Origin: an uncultured Bacteroidaceae bacterium
GTDB taxonomy: Bacteria > Bacteroidota > Bacteroidia > Bacteroidales > Bacteroidaceae
Direction of reading: 5' to 3'
Length of the DNA: 51,593 bases
Assembly: GCA_934271655.1 (NCBI GenBank)
Contig: CAKQRW010000021.1
Coordinates: 1-51,593, forward strand
Both the position numbers and the translations under genes were made by a program. Position 1 is the stretch's first letter. Every line of letters begins with the position of its first letter. Below, one piece after another: positions 34,155 to 41,284 of the stretch. The notes under the pieces were generated by a model. That model was not told where the DNA came from, searched no databases, and worked only from the letters and a program-made list of their open reading frames with translations.

Positions 34155-34200
34155 GCCTCCCGGCAGCCAAGCGGCTGCCGGGAGGCCTCTTCTTTTATTA
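34155..34200 (+). terminator. Intrinsic terminator of the suf operon
   Basis: A 14-bp perfect GC-rich stem (34155-34168 with 34173-34186), loop AAGC, followed by CTCTTCTTTTATT, 68 bp past the sufD stop. Confidence 0.9.
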
Positions 34201-34203
34201 TAG

Positions 34204-34308
34204 AGTCTATAGGGTTCTATAGCTTCTTTGTCTCTATAGCCTAATTAGTTTTGTTGTTTTAGTTTTTGCAGTCTATAGGGTTCTATAGCTTCTTTGTCTC
34301 TATAGCCT
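34204..34308. repeat. Two-copy 39-bp perfect repeat (66-bp offset) behind the DUF4248 gene
   Basis: Bases 34204-34242 recur without mismatch at 34270-34308, with a 27-bp gap. The unit is rich in CTATAG. Read on the minus strand, the first copy starts only 7 bp after the DUF4248 stop. Confidence 0.95.
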
Positions 34309-34315
34309 CTATAGC

Positions 34316-34537
34316 TTATGGTTCTCCTATAAACTCGAATATGAGCTGCACATGGCGGCGTGATAGCATCTTGTCGTTCTTGCGGTAGCCATAGCGCGAC
34401 AGGCTCTCCATGAGCGGCTGGCAGCGATTGATCCATAGCATGAGCATGTTCACGGCCGAGTGGGGCGTGCTGGCTTTGGGAAAATAGAGCATGGCGAGCT
34501 CTGACTTGCTGTAGGCGCGTAGTGGTGTGTCATACAT
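34316..34537 (-). CDS. DUF4248 family protein
   Basis: A 73-residue protein (PLRAYSKSELAMLYFP, then MLMLWINRCQPLMESLSRYGYRKNDKMLSRRHVQLIFEFIGEP). This winged-helix-like layout with a closing helix matches DUF4248, a small Bacteroidales family usually found between a DUF3987 helicase/primase-like gene and an HU-like gene. Function unknown; DNA binding is a guess from the neighbourhood. Here the DUF3987 gene lies upstream on the same strand, but the HU-like gene is 33 kb away. Confidence 0.8.
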   Translation of the reverse strand: MYDTPLRAYSKSELAMLYFPKASTPHSAVNMLMLWINRCQPLMESLSRYGYRKNDKMLSRRHVQLIFEFIGEP

Positions 34538-34748
34538 AGCGGTGTCTCCTTTCTGATATTATGATGGTTTGAAAAAAAAATCGTGGTTTGCCAGACAGCG
34601 GATGAGATGCTTCCTGCTGTGGATGCTTGCTGGCCGTTGGTCTGTCAGCGCGCTATCCTTAGGATAAGGCATCGCAAACCTATGGATTGCACTCAAAAAG
34701 TCATAGGGTCAGCATGGCAGGCTCACTGTCGGCAGAATGTTGTGGCGC

Positions 34749-36743
34749 TCAGCTCTGGCTGTGCGTGGTCTTGCGGTACACGCCGTGTCTGATGCGCTCA
34801 AGCAGTTGATATTTGCTGATGAGGTCGCCTATATACCGTTTTCCAGTACGTGCGCACAAATTCATGCTGTCTGACACAGCGAGAGCGTCGGCTGTCACAA
34901 ACTCCGCGTTGTCGGGCAGCGCATCGTAGAATTTCCTCAGTTCGGCGGTGGGTTGCTCTGGGAAACAGGCAAATGGATCCTTCTCTGCGTTGCCTATCAC
35001 GGAGTATACGCGCCCCGTGTGGTTGACCAGGCAGTTGACGATGGTCATGGCAGTGCTGAAATCGCGCAGGTCGCACGCCAGCGCCTGCTCGTTGTCATCA
35101 AAGATGTCCTCGCAGCTGCCATAACGCTCCGAGAGTCGCCGCAGTGCGGTGAGCACCATGGCGTAGCGGAAGCACTCCAGCGCCAGGCGGAAGATGAAGC
35201 CCTGTATGCCGTCGCCCAGCATGCCGAACTGCTCCTTCAGCACCTCGTCGAACGTGCTGACAAACTCCTCCTGCTGTTCTCTTGACAGTATGAACTGCAG
35301 CGGACGGCTCTTGCGTTCCTCCAGGGCGTGGCGCAGTGTGAGCACCTGCTCGCCCAGCTGGCTGAAGATGTCGTCGATGGGCTGGCTGCAGCCCTCGAAG
35401 ATGTTGCGGAAGCGTGTCTCTATGTGAGGCAGCTCATAGAAGAGAAAACGTGAGGCAAGTCCGTTGGCCACGTTGGAGGCTGGCAGCAGCAGCGGAATCT
35501 GTGAGCCTGTGCAGGTGAGCAGGACCGACAGGCGCGGGCTGTCCAGCTCAATGTGCAGCTTGTCGCTCACTCGTGTCATGGAGCATGTCTCGTGGTGATG
35601 AGCCTTGCGCAGCAGGTCGCTGTAGTCGCCATACTCCGATTTGGAGAGCATGCCTGTCAGCGAGTCGGCCTCGGTCTCGAACATGATGCCCCACCCGCCG
35701 TTGGCTTCAAGGCCGCGGTAGACGGCAGAGGCAGAGCTGTTGGCTGCCACAAAGGGTGTGCGGAACACAGGCTCGGCTGGAGGTGCGCCTCTCGATGCCT
35801 TGGGCATGCTCTCCCACACCGCCATCTGCTTCTCATATTCTGTCTTTTCCGCCTCATAGGCGCGTCGCATCTCGTTCTTGACAGGCTCTGCCAGACGGCG
35901 GCACGCCTCCACATCGCCCTTGCGTGTGGCGAAGCTGCCGTAGATGATGTTGTAGAGTGGAGCGTAGACGCGGCGGCGGTCGTATATGCCGTAGAGCGAG
36001 CTGGGCAGGAGTCCGGAGATGATGTTGAGCGTGGTGAGCATCATCTTGTCCTGGCTGGCAGTGTCACTCTGGCTGTCAAGGACAGGATGCAGTATGGCGG
36101 GCCAGTCTTCGCGCGATATCTTGTCACAGAAGGTCTTGTCGTGCGAAAGTGACAGAAGTGACAAAGTGACAAGTGACAAATCCTTGTCTAATTTGTCTAA
36201 ATTACTTATTTTGTTGCTTTTTGCTATATTTTGTCCCTTTGTCCCTTTGTCACTTTTGTCACTTTTGTCACTTTGTACAGAGTTTGTGACTTCTGTGCGG
36301 CAGCCTTCTCTGTGCTCTCTGGCCAATTCTTTCAGGTCCACTCCAGCCTGTTTGGCGGCGTGGAAGAGCGAGGCTATAGTGATGCCGCTGCCGCGTCCGC
36401 GCAGACAACAGCTGTACTGTTTGTCGCACTCTGCCGCCTTGTATTTGCCGCTCATCTGGCTCAGTTCGTGGTAGAGGCCGCGCCCAGCCTCGCCCAGTGC
36501 GTTGGCGAGGGCGAAGCCCATGTTGCGCCAGTCGGCATAGCTCTCGGTGATGTTGATGCCGCGGCTGGTGATGGCCCGCACCAGGTCTGTCACCTCGCTG
36601 AGGGTGGCAGGGCTGGGGGAAGATGGTGCCGTTGTGGCATTGCTGTGAGTCATGGTTGTGCAGCGTTGCTGCTCTGCTCCACTTGCGCCTTGGTTGAGGC
36701 TGGCCCAGTGGATGGGGTCGAATGTGTCTTTGTTCATAAGCAT
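34749..36743 (-). CDS. PriCT_2/DUF3987 protein (primase/helicase-associated)
   Basis: A 664-residue protein of a widespread Bacteroidales accessory family. Residues about 45-125 form a primase C-terminal-2-like domain (SYADWRNMGFALANALGE, LYHELSQMSGKY, GSGITIASLFHAAKQAGVD). Residues about 205-560 match DUF3987 (LLPSSLYGIYDRRRVYAPLYNIIYG; MFETEADSL; LSVLLTCTGSQIPLLLP). Between them lies a low-complexity stretch (SDKSDKSDKGTKG and LDKLDKDLSLV), encoded by short GTGACAAA-type DNA repeats near 36140-36280 that could slip. The Walker motifs of an active helicase are not obvious. Neighbouring VirE-N and DUF4248 genes on the same strand are the usual partners. Role in replication or mobile DNA is inferred only from the family. 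Confidence 0.8.
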   Translation of the reverse strand: MLMNKDTFDPIHWASLNQGASGAEQQRCTTMTHSNATTAPSSPSPATLSEVTDLVRAITSRGINITESYADWRNMGFALANALGEAGRGLYHELSQMSGKYKAAECDKQYSCCLRGRGSGITIASLFHAAKQAGVDLKELAREHREGCRTEVTNSVQSDKSDKSDKGTKGQNIAKSNKISNLDKLDKDLSLVTLSLLSLSHDKTFCDKISREDWPAILHPVLDSQSDTASQDKMMLTTLNIISGLLPSSLYGIYDRRRVYAPLYNIIYGSFATRKGDVEACRRLAEPVKNEMRRAYEAEKTEYEKQMAVWESMPKASRGAPPAEPVFRTPFVAANSSASAVYRGLEANGGWGIMFETEADSLTGMLSKSEYGDYSDLLRKAHHHETCSMTRVSDKLHIELDSPRLSVLLTCTGSQIPLLLPASNVANGLASRFLFYELPHIETRFRNIFEGCSQPIDDIFSQLGEQVLTLRHALEERKSRPLQFILSREQQEEFVSTFDEVLKEQFGMLGDGIQGFIFRLALECFRYAMVLTALRRLSERYGSCEDIFDDNEQALACDLRDFSTAMTIVNCLVNHTGRVYSVIGNAEKDPFACFPEQPTAELRKFYDALPDNAEFVTADALAVSDSMNLCARTGKRYIGDLISKYQLLERIRHGVYRKTTHSQS

Positions 36744-36768
36744 GGTGCCGTTTGATGTTTTCGTGCCG

Positions 36769-36776
36769 CAAAGTTA
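36769..36776 (-). promoter_or_regulatory. Putative -7 box (TAACTTTG) for the DUF3987 gene
   Basis: The minus strand reads TAACTTTG 26 bp before the start, giving a very short leader. No consensus -33 element is visible. Confidence 0.5.
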
Positions 36777-36927
36777 GTAGGGGAATGACGCTTTTCCACA
36801 ATATTTCCTTTTGATAGTTTCGGCAGGAAAAAGAAGGCTGAAGTTTTCAAAATAAATCAAAAGCGGAAGGTGGAAAGGCGCAGGAAAAAGAAGGCTGGCA
36901 TGTGCATGCCAGCCATAGCCCCTTCTG

Positions 36928-37491
36928 TCAGTAAGGGCACACGAGAGGATTGACATAGGCCATTGGGTCGTGGCAGAGCAGGCAGCCGCGGCTCTCGTTG
37001 GCGCAGTTGGCGTCGGCCTCCAGGCCATAGGTGCGACGGGCGTACTCCTGTATGGCTCTGAACCAAGTGCGGTGTGTGGCGCGCTGCAGGTCTATCTCCA
37101 CCACCCATTTCAGGCCGTCGCCCGAAGGACTGGTGAAGAGCAGCTCCGTCTCGAGGCAGGGATCGTCTGCGAGCAGGGCGCGCGCCTCTGGCAGTCGTGG
37201 GCCGAGATGGTCGAAGTCGAGGCAGAGAAGGCTTGAGTGGCGTGTCAGTCCATCGTCGCGGCGATGGCTGAAGAGTCCGCTGAAGCACACGAAGTCGAGT
37301 CTCTTTGCCTTGAAGTCGCGGCGCTCCTTGGGCGTGGCGAGCGAGCGCAGCTCTGCCGTGACGTCCATGTAGCGGTTGGTCGCCACGCGGAGGAAGACAT
37401 CCTCAAGGCTCAGCGCCTCGCGGCTGAAGGTGGTGGTGATGGGGTGGTGGTAAAACTGTATGGCTGGTTGCCTCAGTTGCTGGATAGTCAT
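36928..37491 (-). CDS. VirE-N / BT4734-BF3469-type protein
   Basis: A 187-residue protein with the VirE N-terminal/BT4734-like pattern: RLDFVCFSGLFSHRRDDGL, LLCLDFDHLG, FTSPSGDGLKWVVEI, and near the end NCANESRGCLLCHDPMAYVNP. The FDHLG and SPSGxGLK segments resemble archaeo-eukaryotic primase-type or nucleotide-handling motifs, and in other genomes this domain is often fused in front of DUF3987. Here it is a separate gene with its own -7 box. The start MTIQQLRQP is used because the upstream in-frame codons overlap the promoter element. Confidence 0.8.
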   Translation of the reverse strand: MTIQQLRQPAIQFYHHPITTTFSREALSLEDVFLRVATNRYMDVTAELRSLATPKERRDFKAKRLDFVCFSGLFSHRRDDGLTRHSSLLCLDFDHLGPRLPEARALLADDPCLETELLFTSPSGDGLKWVVEIDLQRATHRTWFRAIQEYARRTYGLEADANCANESRGCLLCHDPMAYVNPLVCPY

Positions 37492-37530
37492 GATGTGGCT
37501 CCTTTCTTGTCGTGATAAGTTTAAGTGCCA

Positions 37531-37538
37531 CAAAGTTA
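37531..37538 (-). promoter_or_regulatory. Putative -7 box (TAACTTTG) for the VirE-N gene
   Basis: The minus strand reads TAACTTTG, 40 bp before the start at 37491, so transcription begins about 33 nt upstream of it. Same short-leader layout as the DUF3987 gene. Confidence 0.5.
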
Positions 37539-37681
37539 GGCGAAAGGGATGCCGTGAGAGCTATCAGGCTTTAGGAAAATTTGAGATGGCGAAAAAGGGA
37601 TGAAAAATGCAAAAGAAGGCAAAAGGATGAAAGCGATGCAGCTGGCCGCTCATGCGGTGGCGTGAGGCATGCGGCGCTCTC

Positions 37682-38344
37682 CTATATCACTACGGCTGAT
37701 ATGTCGCATACCTGCTGGCAGTTGGGATTGAGGTAGTATGCTATGGCTTTCCATGAGCCGTTAAGGTGAAACTCGGTGCAGAACTCCTTCTCTGTAGGCA
37801 TCTTGGCTATCAGTTTCATCTCCTTGGCCTTGAGCAGCACCATAGCCACATCCTTGCCGCCTTGGCCGTCGATGCGCGCATGGAGGCGGCGCAGATAGTC
37901 GTCCTTCTCGCTCTCGTCTATCTGCAGCAGCTGGCGGAAGGTGATGACAACCTTCTTCTCGCCTCGTTTGTGCCGTCTGCTTGCAGCCTTGGCGAGCTGC
38001 TCCTCCAGTTCGCGTATTCTGTTGTCGGCTTTCATTTTCTCTTCGGCCTGACGTGAGTTTTCCTTTGCCAGACGTGAGTTTTCCTCTGTCAGACGTGAGT
38101 TCTCATTCTTCAGGCATGAGTTCTCCTCCGTCAGACGCATGTTCTCGTCCCGCATCTGTAAGAACAGCTTTTCGCTGCGTTCAGCCTTGTTTTTGTAGTG
38201 AGCTGTTTTTTTCTTGAAGAATTGCGAAAAATTATTGAGTGCTTCGCCAATGCAGTTGAGTGTATCGTCCACAAACATATCCTCAAGAGAAGGTTTTTCC
38301 TCTTGTGCCGAAGGAGATAAGCTGTGTGGTGTCAGGTTTTCCAT
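37682..38344 (-). CDS. Coiled-coil protein of unknown function with conserved C-terminal domain
   Basis: A 220-residue soluble protein not assigned to a known family. Residues about 50-115 form a strong coiled coil built of 7-residue units (RLTEENS, CLKNENS, RLTEENS, RLAKENS, RQAEEKM). After a basic linker (ASRRHKRGEKK) comes a compact C-terminal domain (TFRQLLQIDESEKDDYLRRLHARIDGQGGKDVAMVLLKAK) that might be a winged helix or a protein-interaction fold. It is upstream of the VirE-N gene on the same strand, and a consensus promoter lies almost 400 bp upstream, so it may belong to that accessory module. Confidence 0.7.
   Translation of the reverse strand: MENLTPHSLSPSAQEEKPSLEDMFVDDTLNCIGEALNNFSQFFKKKTAHYKNKAERSEKLFLQMRDENMRLTEENSCLKNENSRLTEENSRLAKENSRQAEEKMKADNRIRELEEQLAKAASRRHKRGEKKVVITFRQLLQIDESEKDDYLRRLHARIDGQGGKDVAMVLLKAKEMKLIAKMPTEKEFCTEFHLNGSWKAIAYYLNPNCQQVCDISAVVI
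38050..38154 (-). repeat. Five 21-bp in-frame repeats encoding coiled-coil heptads
   Basis: Units start at 38050, 38071, 38092, 38113 and 38134 (for example GACGTGAGTTTTCC on the plus strand). Each adds exactly one heptad, so expansion lengthens the coiled coil without breaking register. Confidence 0.85.
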
Positions 38345-38352
38345 AGCAGCTC

Positions 38353-38694
38353 TTACGGATTATGAAGTTTGTGGAAAAAGACTTGCGTATGGCTCTCTGT
38401 GGCTGTGTGGCGGCAGACGCTGTAAAGAGAGTGTAAACAGGAATGATAGCCGTGTGCTTGCTGCTGGTGTGCAGGTGTGTGCGGACACGACCGCGAGGGT
38501 GTCAGTGCAGCTGTGTAGCCCATGTGCGTATCGCTGAGTGTGATATGCGCTGGTATGATGAGGGTATGTGTTTCTTTTTCGCTTTCATCGGAGTCTGTTG
38601 TGGATAATAAAAAATGAACGGTTCGGAAAATAGTTTTCCTCAGGCATCCGTCACAGTCTCGCTGATGGTCGATGCGTGTGTGCTCTTGCGGCAT
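38353..38694 (-). CDS. Possible 113-residue ORF in the leader of the coiled-coil gene
   Basis: This frame begins 44 nt after the predicted transcription start and ends 8 bp before the coiled-coil start, filling the leader almost completely. Its composition (very rich in Thr, His and Ser; for example SHTQVFFHKLHNP) does not look like a normal folded protein, so it may be a chance ORF. Nothing recognisable is present. Confidence 0.2.
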   Translation of the reverse strand: MPQEHTRIDHQRDCDGCLRKTIFRTVHFLLSTTDSDESEKETHTLIIPAHITLSDTHMGYTAALTPSRSCPHTPAHQQQAHGYHSCLHSLYSVCRHTATESHTQVFFHKLHNP

Positions 38695-38744
38695 TGGAAA
38701 AACGGTTCATTCGATGGGTTTTGGCTTGCCGTTTGATTACGGTG

Positions 38745-38775
38745 CAAATGTAAGCATAATTTGTTATACAGCAAA
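38745..38775 (-). promoter_or_regulatory. Consensus Bacteroidota promoter upstream of the coiled-coil gene
   Basis: On the minus strand TTTG (38775-38772), exactly 19 nt, TACATTTG (38752-38745). Transcription would start near 38738, giving an unusually long 390-nt leader before the coiled-coil gene. Confidence 0.75.
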
Positions 38776-38942
38776 GAGAAATGTGAAAAAAGTGTGAAAA
38801 AAGTTTCAGAATGCTTTGCGGGCGCAACCGCATTCCGTCAAAATGCAGTGTGCATTGGACGCAGCGCCTGTGTCACGAGTTGTAGTGTGGGTCCTGTGCT
38901 GCCGTTTTCGTTGAAGAAAAACGTCTGTTTGTTGAAATAATG

Positions 38943-38973
38943 TTGTGCGTGTGGAAATATGTGCGTACCTTTG
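38943..38973 (+). promoter_or_regulatory. Promoter of the second small-protein/DUF4353/two-component cluster
   Basis: TACCTTTG (38966-38973) matches the -7 element, and TTG at 38943-38945 lies in place of the -33 element. The start would be near 38980, about 110 nt before the first gene. The 38776-38940 stretch holds nothing else recognisable. Confidence 0.6.
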
Positions 38974-39089
38974 CAGCGTGACAATGAAAGTGTTGGCTGC
39001 CAGTCAGACAGCACATGCAGTCTGCCGGTCGGCATGTGCGCCGTAAGCGCTGGCTGTCAAGCGAACGAACTAACAAACGCAAGAAGGAT

Positions 39090-39500
39090 ATGAGAAAGAG
39101 AATCATGATGATGTCCTGCGCGTGGCTTATGGCCATGGCGGCAGTGAAGGCCGACACCTATCCGTATCTTGTCTTCCAGAAGACAGACGGCACGGCGGTG
39201 ACGGTCGAGGCGGAGTCGGCCGAGATGATGTTCTCAGACGGCAAGCTGGTCGTCAGCAGCGGCTCGCAGAGTTGCGAGATAAGCGTGGCGGAGCTGAAGA
39301 GCATGTATTTCTCGCAGTCGGCCACCACGGGGGTGGAGCCGGCTGAGGCTGGTTTGGGCCAGGAGGAAAAGCATGTGTACACAGTGTCGGGTGTAAGCCT
39401 CGGAGCCTACACCGACTTGGGCGACTTCACCAAGGGAGCGCCGAGTGGCGTGTATGTGGTGAAGAGCAAGGAGAAGACATATAAGATAATGGTGAAATAG
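39090..39500 (+). CDS. Small secreted protein preceding a DUF4353 gene
   Basis: A 136-residue exported protein of unknown function. A signal peptide (MRKRIMMMSCAWLMAMAAVKA) leads to a small domain with YLVFQKTDGTAVTVEAE, MMFSDGKLVV and ELKSMYFS, resembling the middle part of the protein at 21383-21811 (IIFENGSIKV, SRLFFS). The C-terminus GVYVVKSKEKTYKIMVK is the same kind of tail. It is 99 bp upstream of the DUF4353 gene and probably co-transcribed. ATG at 39090 is chosen because it begins the signal peptide. The FQKTDGT and MYFS segments resemble a repeated module in many Bacteroidales secreted proteins. Confidence 0.65.
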   Translation: MRKRIMMMSCAWLMAMAAVKADTYPYLVFQKTDGTAVTVEAESAEMMFSDGKLVVSSGSQSCEISVAELKSMYFSQSATTGVEPAEAGLGQEEKHVYTVSGVSLGAYTDLGDFTKGAPSGVYVVKSKEKTYKIMVK

Positions 39501-39599
39501 CCTTCGTGGAGATGTCATGGCATGCCGGCGCGCCGCGGCGGCATGTGGTTGCTCCTAGGGGGGATGTGAGGCATCGGAAGGAAAAAAGCAGAAAGAACT

Positions 39600-41255
39600 A
39601 TGAAAAAGCATATCACAGCAGCAATGATAATGTGTGCCTGGGCATCGGTGCAGGCGGGCGCGCAGACGCTCCATGTGGTGTCGGGCAACGTGGACTACGC
39701 CTTCCCGGCCTCGCAGACGGGCGAGATGACATACCAGGACGGAGAGACACTCACCGTTATGGGCAGGACTTTCCAGACTGGCGAGGTGAGCCGCATGTAT
39801 GTGGACGACAGCACGGTGGAAGACGGCACGGTGGCAGTGAGCTACAGCGGCTCTGCCGCCACGGTGTCGGTGGCAGGCAATGTGGCGCAGTATGTCACGG
39901 TGTCGGTGTCGGGAGCCCATGTGGCCCTGACGCAGAGTGACGATGTGGACGACAGTACCTGCGGCGAGATAACCTACAGGCTTGCAGGATCGTCGGACGA
40001 CGGCGAGTTCTCGCTCACAGGCTCCTATAAGGCCACTGTTGAACTGGCTGGGCTGACGCTCACCAATACATCGGGAGCCGCCATCAGCCTGCTGGACGGC
40101 AAGCGCATAGACCTCAGCGTGAAGAAGGAGACGGTGAACACGCTCAAGGATGCCGGACAGGGCGAGCAGAAGGGATGCATAGCCTGCAAGGGACATCTGG
40201 AGCTGAAGGGCAAGGGCACGCTCAACGTGTATGGCCTGGCTGCCCATGCCATCCATTCCAAGGAGTATGTGGAGATGAAGAACTGCACGGTCAATGTGCT
40301 GTCGGCCGTGAAGGACGGCATCAACTGCAACCAGTATTTCCTGATGGAGAGCGGTGAGCTGAACATATCAGGTGTGGGCGATGACGGCATACAGGTGGAG
40401 TACAAGGACGATACAGACCGTGATGAGGAGGATACAGGAGCGCTGACCATTGACGGAGGCACGGTGAACGTGACGGTGACCAGCGCGTCGTCTAAGGGCA
40501 TAAAGGCTATTGGCGACCTGGCCATCAATGGCGGCGAGGTCAATGTGACCACCACCGGCAGGGAGTCGGAGGGCATAGAGAGCAAGGCCGTGCTGACCAT
40601 CAGCGGCGGCACGGTGACGGTGTCGGCTACTGACGACGCCATCAACTCGGGCAGCCACATGTATCTCAAGGGTGGTGACATCACGGCCGTGTCGTCGGGC
40701 AATGACGGCATCGACTCCAACGGCAACATGTACATCAGCGGCGGTGTGGTAAGGGCTTTCGGCACATCATCGCCAGAGTGCGGCATCGACGCCAATGAGG
40801 AAGAGCGCTATTCCGTCATCTTCACAGGCGGCACCCTGCTGGCTGTGGGCGGCGGCAACTCTGTGCCGAGCACATCAGCGAGCACGCAGCCGTATGTCTC
40901 AGCCTCTATGTCGGTGACTGCCGGCAACGAGGTGACGCTGAAAAGCGGTGACACGACGCTGGCCACGTTCACGGTGCCGTCAAACTACTCTTCGTCCTCA
41001 TCTGGAGGATTCGGCGGCAAGGCTGGCTTTGGCCCTGGCGGTGGAGGCTTCAATCCTGGCGGTGGAGGCTTCAATCCTGGCGGTGGAGGCTTCAATCCTG
41101 GCGGTGGCCAGGGAGGCAGCAGCTCTGTGCTCATCACATGCGCCGGACTGACATCGGGCAGCAGCTACACCGTGACCAGCGGCTCGTCGTCGACGACAGT
41201 CACAGCTGCTCTGACGGGCAGCACAAGCGGTGGCGGAGGAGGCCGCCCGTGGTGA
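39600..41255 (+). CDS. DUF4353 (carbohydrate-binding-type beta-helix) secreted protein with Gly-rich tail
   Basis: A 551-residue paralogue of the protein at 20140-21369. A signal peptide (1-22) and a small N-terminal domain (VDYAFPASQTGEMTYQDGE, an analogue of the separate small protein) lead to the DUF4353 helix: CKGHLELKGKGTLNVYGLAAH, SKEYVEMKNCTVNVL, GALTIDGGTVNVTV, GDLAINGGEVNVTTTGRESE, AVLTISGGTVTVSATDDAIN, HMYLKGGDITAVSSGNDG, NMYISGGVVRAFG. The Asp/Asn at turn ends suggests calcium sites. Residues 470-505 are a Gly-rich stretch of FNPGGGG repeats, then a Ser/Thr-rich end. A two-component system follows. Confidence 0.85.
   Translation: MKKHITAAMIMCAWASVQAGAQTLHVVSGNVDYAFPASQTGEMTYQDGETLTVMGRTFQTGEVSRMYVDDSTVEDGTVAVSYSGSAATVSVAGNVAQYVTVSVSGAHVALTQSDDVDDSTCGEITYRLAGSSDDGEFSLTGSYKATVELAGLTLTNTSGAAISLLDGKRIDLSVKKETVNTLKDAGQGEQKGCIACKGHLELKGKGTLNVYGLAAHAIHSKEYVEMKNCTVNVLSAVKDGINCNQYFLMESGELNISGVGDDGIQVEYKDDTDRDEEDTGALTIDGGTVNVTVTSASSKGIKAIGDLAINGGEVNVTTTGRESEGIESKAVLTISGGTVTVSATDDAINSGSHMYLKGGDITAVSSGNDGIDSNGNMYISGGVVRAFGTSSPECGIDANEEERYSVIFTGGTLLAVGGGNSVPSTSASTQPYVSASMSVTAGNEVTLKSGDTTLATFTVPSNYSSSSSGGFGGKAGFGPGGGGFNPGGGGFNPGGGGFNPGGGQGGSSSVLITCAGLTSGSSYTVTSGSSSTTVTAALTGSTSGGGGGRPW
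41034..41107 (+). repeat. 21-bp in-frame repeats encoding FNPGGGG units
   Basis: Three full units (from 41034, 41055 and 41076) and one partial are identical in DNA sequence, lengthening a flexible Gly-rich linker by seven residues each. Confidence 0.9.
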
Positions 41256-41284
41256 GCCGTACATTGAGGGGATGCCTCTCTCCC

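Noticed and set aside
34538..34748. Extra gene between DUF4248 and DUF3987
   Set aside because: The 211-bp gap has only a short low-quality frame on the plus strand and no promoter or conserved features were seen.
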